NCBI GenBank assembly: GCA_050944255.1
Contig: JBMNQS010000020.1
Coordinates: 1-30,587, forward strand
Length of the DNA: 30,587 nucleotides
From: JBMNQS01 sp050944255
Lineage (GTDB): Bacteria > Bacillota > Clostridia > Christensenellales > Maliibacteriaceae
Direction of reading: 5' to 3'
This document shows positions 8,781 through 15,972 of this stretch, in pieces. Position 1 is the first letter of the stretch, and each line of letters opens with the position of its first letter. A program made the translations under genes and the position numbers. Below the pieces are notes generated by a model. That model saw nothing but the letters and a program-made list of their open reading frames with translations, had not been told where the DNA came from and searched no databases.

Positions 8781-10325
8781 ATGCAAGAGCGACAAAGCGA
8801 ACAAAAAACCTTTAAGGCCGCCTTTTCGGTGACGCTGATCATTGTTTTATCGAAATGCTTTGGTTTTTTAAGGGATATGATACTGGCCGCCAGGTTTGGC
8901 GCCACCCCGGAATCGGACGCCTACTTTATGGCCTACAGCATGGTGACCATTTTGGCGCAGATCATTTTGGTGTGCGTCTCCTCCACGTTCGTACCCATTT
9001 ATTCCAAGATACTTCTTCAGCGAGGCAGCGAGGCCGCCGACCGGTACACGTCCAATATACTCAGCGTATTTCTGGTGATATCGGTTTTTTTCAGTTCGCT
9101 GGCGCTGATCTTTGCCGGGCCGCTGATCTCTCTTTTTGCGCCGGGATTTGAAGGCAGTACCTACGACATGACGCTGAAACTGTTCCGGATCATGGTGCCG
9201 TCGCTGGTCTTTTCGGCCATATCGGCGCTGTATTCGGCGCTTCTAAACGCCCGGAGTCGGTTCGTGCCGGCGCAGTTGGTGGGTTTCCCACTGAGCCTGT
9301 TCGTGATCCTGGCGGCGCTCTTGTTCTCCTCCGCTTACGGCATTACCGTCATCGCGCTGGCCACGCTTGTCGCCATGTTCTTCCAGATCGTGGTCCAGTA
9401 TCCCTTTGTCAGGGATATCCACCATCCAAGATTTAAACTTAGGTGGAAGAACCGGTACGTGAAGCAGACGTTCCTCTTGGCGGGACCGGCCTTCATCAGC
9501 GTGCTGGTCAATGAAATCAACCAGCTGATCGACCGTTCGCTGGCCTCGGGGCTTCCCGAGGGCAGCCTGACGGCGCTGAATTACGGTTACAAGCTGCTGA
9601 CGCTGGTGCACGGGGTGATCATTGTGGCCATCACCACCATACTGTTCTCGCGCCTGTCCCAGTACGCAGCGCGGGGGGACCAGGTGAACCTGGCCAAAAC
9701 GGTGCGCTCCAGCAACGAGATCATTTCCCTGATCGTCATGCCCATTATCGCTATCTCCCTGGTGATGGGCGCGGACATCATCAGGATCGTCTACCAGAGG
9801 GGCACTTTCGGCGCGGAGGCGGCGGAGATGACCCGAAACGCATTCATATTCTATATCATAGGCGTACTGCCCCTTGGCATGCGCGATGTATTGAGCCGGG
9901 CGTTTTATTCGCTGCAGAACACCCGCATACCCATGATCCACGGCGCCATCGGGGTGGCGGTCAACATCGGTTTGAACCTGCTTTTGATCGGGCCGCTGGG
10001 CCTTAAGGGGCTGGCGCTGGCCACCAGCGCGGCGTTCTTTGTGACGATGGCGCTGCTTTTCTTCTCGCTTCGCAGACGGCTGAAGCATCTGGGGCTGGTG
10101 GGCATGGCGGGACAACTCCTGCTTATTGCCGTAGCGTCGGCGGCCTGCGGCGGCGCGGCGTACCTGGTCTCCTCACTCATGGCGTCCTCCGGGGCGTTTA
10201 TACGCCTTGCGTGTTCGTCGCTGGCGGGGCTGATCGTCTACGCGCTGCTGGTACTGTTCATGCGCGTGGACGCCGTGCGCGAAGGTATCCGGCTTCTGCT
10301 CCGCGAAAGAAAAAACGCCGCGTAA
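8781..10325 (+). CDS. murJ: Lipid II flippase MurJ (MviN family)
   Basis: Predicted to flip lipid-linked peptidoglycan precursor across the membrane (MOP exporter superfamily). 514 residues, with about 14 hydrophobic segments spread along the chain. The N-terminal family signature is clear: SKCFGFLRDMILAARFG (about 24-40), followed by SDAYFMAY. An internal repeat-like segment (LVNEINQLIDRSLASGLPEG) and the late ISRAFYSLQNTRIPM-like stretch (seen as LSRAFYSLQNTRIPM) are typical. AAGGAG sits five bases before the ATG, 30 bases after the DUF2207 stop, so the genes are probably one transcript. A strong hairpin follows at 10366. Confidence 0.92.
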   Translation: MQERQSEQKTFKAAFSVTLIIVLSKCFGFLRDMILAARFGATPESDAYFMAYSMVTILAQIILVCVSSTFVPIYSKILLQRGSEAADRYTSNILSVFLVISVFFSSLALIFAGPLISLFAPGFEGSTYDMTLKLFRIMVPSLVFSAISALYSALLNARSRFVPAQLVGFPLSLFVILAALLFSSAYGITVIALATLVAMFFQIVVQYPFVRDIHHPRFKLRWKNRYVKQTFLLAGPAFISVLVNEINQLIDRSLASGLPEGSLTALNYGYKLLTLVHGVIIVAITTILFSRLSQYAARGDQVNLAKTVRSSNEIISLIVMPIIAISLVMGADIIRIVYQRGTFGAEAAEMTRNAFIFYIIGVLPLGMRDVLSRAFYSLQNTRIPMIHGAIGVAVNIGLNLLLIGPLGLKGLALATSAAFFVTMALLFFSLRRRLKHLGLVGMAGQLLLIAVASAACGGAAYLVSSLMASSGAFIRLACSSLAGLIVYALLVLFMRVDAVREGIRLLLRERKNAA

Positions 10326-10365
10326 AGCCGCGTCTGCCTTTTCCCTCGGCATATGCCTCCGGCGG

Positions 10366-10403
10366 CCAAAGGGGGTATTCTTTGGAAAGAATACCCCCTT
10401 TGG
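10366..10403 (+). terminator. Long perfect hairpin after murJ
   Basis: 18-bp arms 10366-10383 and 10386-10403 around a central GG (in practice 17 or fewer pairs and a small loop). The core is GGGGGTATTCTT with its complement, and the right arm ends CCCCCTTTGG. It probably ends the glmS-murJ transcript. Its centre TTCTTTGGAAAGAA recurs in the hairpin at 20851-20883. It abuts and partly overlaps the tandem repeat. Confidence 0.7.
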
Positions 10404-10889
10404 AATCCCTCAAGAAACTTTACCCCCGCAAGCTCCGCTTGCGGGAAGGTCAATCCATAAACAACCGTATTCCCGCCGCGAAGCGTATCAAAGTCTTTTG
10501 GAGTTCTTAGGGTCCGGGCAGTGCCCGGCGTTCCTAAAGCAACATCCTTGGCTTATACCCCCTTGGGAATCCCCCAAGAAACTTTACCACCGCACGCTCC
10601 GCTTGCGGGGAGGTCAATCCATAAACAACCGTATCCCCGCCGCGAAGCGTATTAAAGTCTTTTGGAGTTCTTAGGGTCCGGGCGGCGCCCGGCGTTCCTA
10701 AAGCAATGTCCTTGGCTTATACCCCCTTGGGAATCCCCCAAGAAACTTTACCACCGCAAGCTCCGCTTGCGGGAAGGTCAAATCAATAAACAACCGTATC
10801 CCCACCGCGAAGCGTATTAAAGTCTTTTGGAGTTCTTAGAACCTTTTCTTCCAGAAAAAGGTTCTAAGCGGGTCCGGGCAGCGCCCGGA
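10391..10889. repeat. Three tandem copies of a 164-bp noncoding repeat
   Basis: Copies begin at 10391, 10555 and 10719 (period 164). Anchor words recur in phase: GTCTTTTGGAGTTCTTAG at 10493, 10657 and 10822, plus CATAAACAACCGTAT-like, CCGCGAAGCGTAT and TCCTTGGCTTATACCC. Each copy holds small hairpins: CTTGGG/CCCAAG, CCCGCAAGC/GCTTGCGGG and CCGGGCA/TGCCCGG-like. Copies differ by a few substitutions. Copy 3 carries about 30 extra bases (10840-10869) forming a hairpin and loses similarity near 10889. No open frame runs through all copies. The unit type resembles extragenic repeats common in gut Clostridia (recalled, not checked). Confidence 0.9.
10835..10868. other. Hairpin present only in repeat copy 3
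   Basis: CTTAGAACCTTTT (10835-10847) pairs with AAAAGGTTCTAAG (10856-10868), a 13-bp stem. In copies 1 and 2 the sequence passes directly from CTTAG to GGTCCGGG, as though this hairpin had been cleanly removed, or inserted only here. Confidence 0.7.
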
Positions 10890-10952
10890 ACTTATTCACT
10901 TTACTAAACCCCTGCCCACGTTAAGTCAAAGAAAACCTCAACACACCTTTTT

Positions 10953-10978
10953 AAAACAGCGGCCGCGGCCTCTGTTTT
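10953..10978. terminator. Weak terminator-like hairpin
   Basis: AAAACAG (10953-10959) pairs with CTGTTTT (10972-10978) around a self-complementary GGCCGCGGCC loop, followed by one more T. It lies in otherwise featureless sequence between the repeat block and the metal operon. Confidence 0.3.
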
Positions 10979-11050
10979 TGAGTGCCGGTATCCCCGTCTT
11001 TCCCGAAGAGCCCCTCTTATCCCCGCAAAACAGCCTGCTCTTTTTAACAC

Positions 11051-11066
11051 ATGAACAAATATTCAT
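11051..11066. promoter_or_regulatory. Upstream operator-like palindrome of the metal operon
   Basis: ATGAACAAATATTCAT is an imperfect inverted repeat (ATGAA...TTCAT) of the kind bound by SmtB/CadC/ZiaR regulators. It lies 20 bp upstream of the -35 box at 11086. Confidence 0.65.
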
Positions 11067-11085
11067 ATAAATTCTAGCAGAAGTA

Positions 11086-11114
11086 TTGACTTTCAGAACA
11101 AAAAAACATATGAT
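11086..11114 (+). promoter_or_regulatory. Promoter of the metal-resistance operon
   Basis: TTGACT (11086-11091), a 17-bp spacer and TATGAT (11109-11114). The start would be near 11121, immediately before the second operator-like site. Confidence 0.8.
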
Positions 11115-11125
11115 GATATTGTCAT

Positions 11126-11141
11126 ATGAACAATCATTCAT
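11126..11141. promoter_or_regulatory. Downstream operator-like palindrome
   Basis: ATGAACAATCATTCAT repeats the pattern of 11051-11066 and covers roughly +5 to +20 of the predicted transcript, a position where a bound ArsR-family repressor would block transcription. Confidence 0.7.
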
Positions 11142-11156
11142 TTAACGGGGGTTTTT

Positions 11157-11597
11157 ATGGAAAAAGATAATATCATGCCCATTAAAAATGAGGTGCCCAT
11201 CGCGTGCTGCAACCAGGTGCACGCCGACGCCATCGGGCATCTGGCCTTCCCTACCGGCACCATGCTGTCGGAGCTGTCCAAGCTGTTTCGCACCTACGGG
11301 GACCCCACCCGGCTGAAGCTGATACTGGCCCTTTCCCAGCAGGAGCTTTGCGTGTGCGACCTGTGCGAGGTGATCTCAATGGAGCAGTCCGCCGTATCGC
11401 ACCAACTGCGCTATCTCAAGCAGATGCACGTGGTGAAGAGCCGCCGGCAGGGCAAGAGCGTATTTTATTCCCTGGACGACAACCACATCATTTCCATCCT
11501 CGATCAGGCGCTGGCCCACGTGGCGCATCAGAGCTGTCCCCTGGAGGACTGCCGCGTGGAGGACTGTCCCTATGTTCAGGAGGCAAAAAATGAGTGA
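11157..11597 (+). CDS. ArsR/SmtB-family metal-sensing repressor (Zn/Cd type)
   Basis: 146-residue winged-helix repressor expected to release its operator when metal binds. HTH region: GDPTRLKLILALSQQELCVCDLCEVI, then MEQSAVSHQLRYLK. It has the alpha-3 metal motif ELCVCDL and an alpha-5 pattern of Asp/His ligands (DDNHIISILDQALAHVAH), plus an N-terminal Cys pair (ACCNQVHADAIGH) and a C-terminal Cys-rich tail (SCPLEDCRVEDCPY). This ligand set resembles CadC/SmtB/ZiaR regulators of Zn, Cd or Pb; which metal cannot be read from the sequence. ATG follows GGGGG by a few T residues. Its stop overlaps the ATPase start by 8 bases, and two operator-like sites frame its promoter, indicating autoregulation. 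Confidence 0.92.
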   Translation: MEKDNIMPIKNEVPIACCNQVHADAIGHLAFPTGTMLSELSKLFRTYGDPTRLKLILALSQQELCVCDLCEVISMEQSAVSHQLRYLKQMHVVKSRRQGKSVFYSLDDNHIISILDQALAHVAHQSCPLEDCRVEDCPYVQEAKNE

Positions 11598-13521
11598 GTA
11601 TCCGCACACACATGCCAAAGGCCGTTCCTGCAAGGACGGCCGGTGTTCGATTGTTGCTCCGGAAAAGGACAGCTGCGGCTGCGCCCACGGGCACGGACAC
11701 GAGAGCAAAGAAACTTTATACCGCGCCATCGGCGCCACCGGCCTTCTCATTGCGGCCTTCATCGTACCCCAGGGCCTCTGGCGGATTCTTCTGACGGCGC
11801 TGTGCGCGCTTCTGGCCGGGTACGAGGTGCTTCTCTGCGGCGCGAAATCCATCGTGAAGCTAGACTTCAACGAACAGGTTTTGATGGGCATCGCCTCTGT
11901 GGCGGCGTTCATACTGGGCGAATACGTGGAGGCGGCGCTGATACTGCTGTTGTTCGCATACGGTCACTATCTGGAGGACCTGGCCGTTTCAAAGAGTAGG
12001 GCGGGACTTCGGGTGCTGATGGACATACGACCGGATAAGGCGCTGGTGCTGACGGACGGCCGGGAAGTGGAGACCGCCGCGGCCGAGGTTCCCGTAGGCA
12101 GCCTGATCCTGATCCGTCCCGGCGACCGCATACCGCTGGACTGCCGCGTGACGCAGGGGGCCTCCGGCGTGGACGCGTCGGTGATTACCGGCGAGAGCGC
12201 GCCTGTGGACGCAAAGCCCGGCGTGGAGCTGGCCTCGGGATGCATCAATCTATCGGGGGTGCTGACCTGCGAGGTGGTCCGGCCCTTCGAGGATTCCATG
12301 GCCTCGAGGATCATCCGCCTGGTGGAGGAATCCGCCGGACAGTCCAGCCCTGCGGAGCTGGCCATCACCCGGTTTTCCAGGGTATATACCCCCATCGTGC
12401 TGGCCGCGGCCGCGCTGCTGGCGGTGGTGCCTCCGCTTTTGGGCCTGGGCGCCTTCTCGGTGTGGGTTTACAGGGCGCTGGTGGTCCTGGTGGCCTCGTG
12501 TCCCTGCGCCATCGTCATCTCCGTGCCGCTGGCCTACTACTGCGGCATCGGCGCAGCCAGCCGCTTCGGGGTGCTTGTAAAGGGCGGACGCTATCTGGAG
12601 ACGCTGGCCCATGCCAAAAGCATCGCCTTTGACAAGACCGGCACGCTGACTGAAGGAACGCTGTCCGTATCGGAAATCTTTCCCTTTGGCGGCGCGGGCA
12701 AGGACGATGTACTCAGGACGGCGGCGCTGTGCCTGAAAAACTCGAGCCACCCCATTGCCGGCGCGGTGCTTCGGGCCTGCGGCCAGGTATCCGGCAACGT
12801 ACGGGACGTATCGGAAACCGCCGGCCAGGGCATCAGGGCCAATATAAACGGAAAGAGAGTCCTTTGCGGCAGCCGCGCGCTGCTTGAAGGCGGCGGCGTG
12901 GACGTGAACTCAATTCCCAGCATTGACCGGCCCGGTACCGTCGTGCACGTGGCGGAGGACGGCGCGTACACCGGCACGCTGCTTCTGACCGACGAGGTGC
13001 GCGAGGATGCGGCGGACGCCATCGACGCGCTGAAAAAGCTGGGTCTTTCGCATCAGACGATTCTATCCGGCGACAACCGTGCTACGGTGGATGCCGTAGC
13101 GTGGAGGCTGGGCATCCCGGAGGCCTACGACAGCCTGCTGCCCGGGGAGAAGCTCGATAAGCTGAGCGAGCTGAAGCAGAGGGCGGCTCCGGTGCTGTAC
13201 GCGGGCGACGGCATCAACGACGCACCGGTGCTGACGCTGGCGGACGCGGGCATCGCCATGGGCGGCGGCACGGACGCGGCCATTGAGTCGGCGGATGTGG
13301 TGCTGGTCTCGGGCAGGCTCAATCCCCTGCCCCGCGCCATCTCCCTGTCAAGGCGCACGCTGAAAGTGGTCTATTTCAACATTGCCTTTGCGCTGATCGT
13401 CAAGGCACTGGTGCTGACGCTGGGCGCGCTGGGCTGGGCGCCCGTATGGGCGGCGGTGGCCGCGGACGTGGGCGTATCCTTCCTGTCGGTACTCAACGCC
13501 ACCCGCGCGCTGAAGTTTTAA
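11590..13521 (+). CDS. P1B-type heavy-metal ATPase (Zn/Cd/Pb exporter type)
   Basis: ATP-driven export of divalent soft metals. 643 residues from ATG 11590, which has AGGAGG six bases upstream and overlaps the regulator stop. Motifs in order: TGES (200-203) in the actuator domain; SCPCAIVIS with CPC at 304-306; phosphorylation DKTGT with Asp348; SSHPIA (HP 387-388); GDGINDAP (539-546). Lys605 in NIAFALIVK and Asp626 in ADVGVSFLSVLN match the Zn/Cd/Pb subgroup. There is no N-terminal ferredoxin-like metal domain (GMTCxxC). Instead the first 40 residues are rich in His and Cys (HTH, CKDGRC, CGCAHGHGH), a short metal-binding tail. Close to CadA/ZntA; the exact substrate is not assigned. Confidence 0.94.
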   Translation: MSEYPHTHAKGRSCKDGRCSIVAPEKDSCGCAHGHGHESKETLYRAIGATGLLIAAFIVPQGLWRILLTALCALLAGYEVLLCGAKSIVKLDFNEQVLMGIASVAAFILGEYVEAALILLLFAYGHYLEDLAVSKSRAGLRVLMDIRPDKALVLTDGREVETAAAEVPVGSLILIRPGDRIPLDCRVTQGASGVDASVITGESAPVDAKPGVELASGCINLSGVLTCEVVRPFEDSMASRIIRLVEESAGQSSPAELAITRFSRVYTPIVLAAAALLAVVPPLLGLGAFSVWVYRALVVLVASCPCAIVISVPLAYYCGIGAASRFGVLVKGGRYLETLAHAKSIAFDKTGTLTEGTLSVSEIFPFGGAGKDDVLRTAALCLKNSSHPIAGAVLRACGQVSGNVRDVSETAGQGIRANINGKRVLCGSRALLEGGGVDVNSIPSIDRPGTVVHVAEDGAYTGTLLLTDEVREDAADAIDALKKLGLSHQTILSGDNRATVDAVAWRLGIPEAYDSLLPGEKLDKLSELKQRAAPVLYAGDGINDAPVLTLADAGIAMGGGTDAAIESADVVLVSGRLNPLPRAISLSRRTLKVVYFNIAFALIVKALVLTLGALGWAPVWAAVAADVGVSFLSVLNATRALKF

Positions 13522-13536
13522 GTATAGAAGAAAGCA

Positions 13537-13576
13537 AACAGCACCCCTGCGGCGTTCCGCCTATAGGGGTGCTGTT
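13537..13576. terminator. Terminator between convergent genes
   Basis: AACAGCACCCCT (13537-13548) pairs with AGGGGTGCTGTT (13565-13576), with a smaller GCGG/CCGC stem in the loop. It lies 15 bases after the ATPase stop and 34 bases beyond the minus-strand stop at 13611. The T-runs are weak. Confidence 0.65.
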
Positions 13577-13610
13577 CATATCGGCCATAAATTTTCCGAT
13601 TGGATCTGCG

Positions 13611-15797
13611 TTACAGCGTCTTTTCCGCCAGCATGAACATCCACTTGTAGTCGAACTGCAGGCGGTCGTTTTCGTACTGGAGATTGATGCCGGCACGGTT
13701 GTTCTGCCTGGCTAAATTCATCATCAGCGGACGCAGAATGCGTACCCTGTCGGCGGGAGTGTTCTTGGCCCAGTTGTTGAAATCCATCTCCTGGATACCC
13801 ACGCGGCGGTCAAGGATATCGAATCCGGCGTGCTGCACCGTCATGCGAAGCTCGTCCAGCGTCATCACGCCCACGTGATTGGGCGAGCGCAGCACTTCCA
13901 CCGCATTGTGCATGCGCACCTGGGACGGATCGTCGTCGGCCATCAGCTCACTGACGATCACCCGTCCGCCGGGCTGCAGCACGCGCATGGCTTCCTCCAT
14001 GACCAGTTCCGAGCAGACCACATGATGCAGCAGCATGTGCACCGCCACGATATCGATGCTGCCCGAGGGAAGCGGCATCCTGCGCGCATCGCCCAGGATA
14101 AACTCCATATTGGTGATATTCGAGCGCCTGGCCACTGCGGACAGGTCGTTCAATACGTCCTCCCGGCTGTCCAGGATCACCACCTGATCGCTGTTTCTGG
14201 CCATCAGGCGGCTGGTACTGGCGTCGGCGCCCAGAAGCAGCACCACGTCGCGGCGGGTGATGTCGGCCATCTCCACCATCATCGAGAGCATGTCGCCCTC
14301 CTGCATCCTGGGGGCCGCCTGCTCCAGCGTCTGCACATCGATGGGATCGGGATTCCACGCCATTTGCGGCACCGGTTGTCCCCACGCCTGCGTCCGGTTG
14401 ACCTGCGTCACCTGGAGCTCCTGCTGGTACAGCTCTTCATAGCGCCTGCGGATGGGCGGTTCTACAAATACGCTGTCCTGCTGGCGGCTGCGGCGCGCCT
14501 CAAGATCGCGCTGCCGCTCCCGGGTTTCGCGCTGGGCGTCTTCACGCAGCCTGGCCAGCCGGGACAGCGGCCTGTCACTCTGGCGGTCCGGGGACGGATG
14601 TCCGCTATCGGCTTGGCGAGAGGACCGGTAGCCGCCGGAACCTTCACTTTCCGGCGCGCGTGCCCGCGTGTCGGCGGAAGCGCCGCCATAACGGGCGGAG
14701 CGGCGCGCATCGATGCCTTCAGACAGGTCGTCGCGGCGTCCGGCATCCTCCTCGTAGCGGTCATAGCGCTCGTCATCGTAACGGTCAAGCTCCGGTTCCC
14801 GCCGCGGCCGCCTGGGCGGCTGCTCGCCTGCGGAATAACCTGTGCGCACCTCGTCCCACCCTGATACATAGCGGGGTGAACGCGGCGCAGGCTCGTCGTC
14901 ATAATCATCCCTTACCGCGCGGCGCGGCGCGGGCTCATCGCCGTAGTCGTCCCTTACGGCACGGCGCGGCGCTGGCTCGTCGTCGTAGTCGTTCCTTACG
15001 GCGCGGCGCGGCGCTGGCTCGTCGTCGTAATTGCCCCTTACGGCGCGGCGCGGCGCTGGCTCGCCGTCGTAATCGTCCCCCCGGGCGTGGCGCGGCGCGG
15101 AGACGTAGGCGTCCTCATCCTCGTAGCGCCCTCTGCGGGGATAGTCTTCCTGCGGCCGCTGGCGCACGCGGCGGGGCTCCTCCTCACGCTCATCGGCATA
15201 GCGCCTGGGCGCATAGTCCTCATCATCCTGATACCGTCTCTGCCGGGGAGGGTAATCATTCAAATCCCTGTCGTTATCCCGGCCGTCGTTTCGCGGGCGC
15301 ACCGGTTCACGGTCGTAATCACGGCCGCCGTCATAATCATGTTGCCTGTCGGAGCCGCGGTCCGCATCCATTTCCCGGTCCCGCTCGTCCGCGTGGCGCG
15401 GCGGGTAATCGTCCTGGTAACGCCGGTACGTGCCGCGCGCTTCGTATTCGTCCTGCGATCGCCGGCTCTGACGCGCCGAAGGAGGATCGTAGCTGGAGCG
15501 GCGCCTTGGGATATCGTCGTAGCGCTCCTGACGGCGCACCAGGGAGGTGGTGGTAACGTCCTCGTCCCGTTGCCGCTGATCGTTATAGGAGACAAGCTCG
15601 TCCCGCTGGGCCTGAACAAGGGGGGTGACGGGCAATTCAAGCGCCTCGGCAATACGCCGCAGGCTCGCCTCCTGGATACGTTGTCCCGATTCCAGGCGGC
15701 GGACAGTCCAGACGCCGACCTCGGCCTCGTCGGCCAATTCACGTTGGGAGTAACCGAATTCCAGACGTCTTGTTCTGATCACTTTTGTGATGTCCAT
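13611..15797 (-). CDS. XRE-type HTH, Arg/Asp/Tyr-rich disordered region and SAM-dependent methyltransferase in one protein
   Basis: 728 residues in three parts. Residues 1-65: XRE/Cro-type helix-turn-helix (IRTRRLEFGYSQRELADEAE, VWTVRRLESGQR, RRIAEALELP). About 70-440: very low complexity, dominated by Arg, Asp/Glu, Tyr and Pro, including five 14-residue repeats (DDEPAPRRAVRxDY) at 241-310. About 510-728: class I methyltransferase of the Methyltransf_11/UbiE kind, with an unusual motif I (VVLLLGADASTS, no GxGxG), acidic post-I Asp543 (VVILDSRED), GDARRMPLPSGSIDIVAV (569-586), LLHHVV, and LQPGGRVIVSE. The substrate is unknown. ATG at 15797 has GGTGAT just upstream. A near-consensus promoter precedes it and the gene is alone. 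Both end domains are convincing; the combination is unfamiliar to me. Confidence 0.85.
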   Translation of the reverse strand: MDITKVIRTRRLEFGYSQRELADEAEVGVWTVRRLESGQRIQEASLRRIAEALELPVTPLVQAQRDELVSYNDQRQRDEDVTTTSLVRRQERYDDIPRRRSSYDPPSARQSRRSQDEYEARGTYRRYQDDYPPRHADERDREMDADRGSDRQHDYDGGRDYDREPVRPRNDGRDNDRDLNDYPPRQRRYQDDEDYAPRRYADEREEEPRRVRQRPQEDYPRRGRYEDEDAYVSAPRHARGDDYDGEPAPRRAVRGNYDDEPAPRRAVRNDYDDEPAPRRAVRDDYGDEPAPRRAVRDDYDDEPAPRSPRYVSGWDEVRTGYSAGEQPPRRPRREPELDRYDDERYDRYEEDAGRRDDLSEGIDARRSARYGGASADTRARAPESEGSGGYRSSRQADSGHPSPDRQSDRPLSRLARLREDAQRETRERQRDLEARRSRQQDSVFVEPPIRRRYEELYQQELQVTQVNRTQAWGQPVPQMAWNPDPIDVQTLEQAAPRMQEGDMLSMMVEMADITRRDVVLLLGADASTSRLMARNSDQVVILDSREDVLNDLSAVARRSNITNMEFILGDARRMPLPSGSIDIVAVHMLLHHVVCSELVMEEAMRVLQPGGRVIVSELMADDDPSQVRMHNAVEVLRSPNHVGVMTLDELRMTVQHAGFDILDRRVGIQEMDFNNWAKNTPADRVRILRPLMMNLARQNNRAGINLQYENDRLQFDYKWMFMLAEKTL
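14868..15077. repeat. 42-bp coding minisatellite
   Basis: Five in-phase copies of a 42-bp unit encode residues 241-310 of the HTH-methyltransferase protein. The word CTTACSG recurs at 14911, 14953, 14995 and 15037, exactly 42 bases apart. The length keeps frame, so copy-number change would alter the disordered region without disrupting the protein. Confidence 0.9.
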
Positions 15798-15903
15798 TCA
15801 ATCACCTTTCCTGCTCAACCATTCAGGGTATAAACACAAATAAAAATGTCGGCGGTCTTTACGCCTGACTCACCACGCGCGCATCCACATATTCCGTATT
15901 TCT

Positions 15904-15932
15904 ATTATAAACAGGAAACGGCTTTATTTCAA
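15904..15932 (-). promoter_or_regulatory. Near-consensus promoter of the HTH-methyltransferase gene
   Basis: TTGAAA (15932-15927), a 17-bp spacer and TATAAT (15909-15904), leaving a leader of about 100 bases before the ATG at 15797. The -35 box lies in the loop of the upstream gene's terminator. Confidence 0.85.
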
Positions 15933-15940
15933 GCCGTTTC
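15915..15940 (-). terminator. Terminator of the substrate-binding protein gene, overlapping a promoter
   Basis: GAAACGGCTT (15915-15924) pairs with AAGCCGTTTC (15931-15940), a 10-bp stem with a six-base loop. On the minus strand CTGTTTATA follows. It sits 32 bases after the stop at 15973. Confidence 0.65.
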
Positions 15941-15972
15941 GCTTCCCGCCGGTATGGTGCTGCAAAGATCGT

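Noticed and set aside
10211..10510. Open frame across the end of murJ into the first 164-bp repeat
   Set aside because: It overlaps murJ and is not preserved in the other repeat copies.
14868..15077. Regular 42-bp repeats as a possible CRISPR array
   Set aside because: Units are directly adjacent without spacers, and lie in frame in a long coding sequence.
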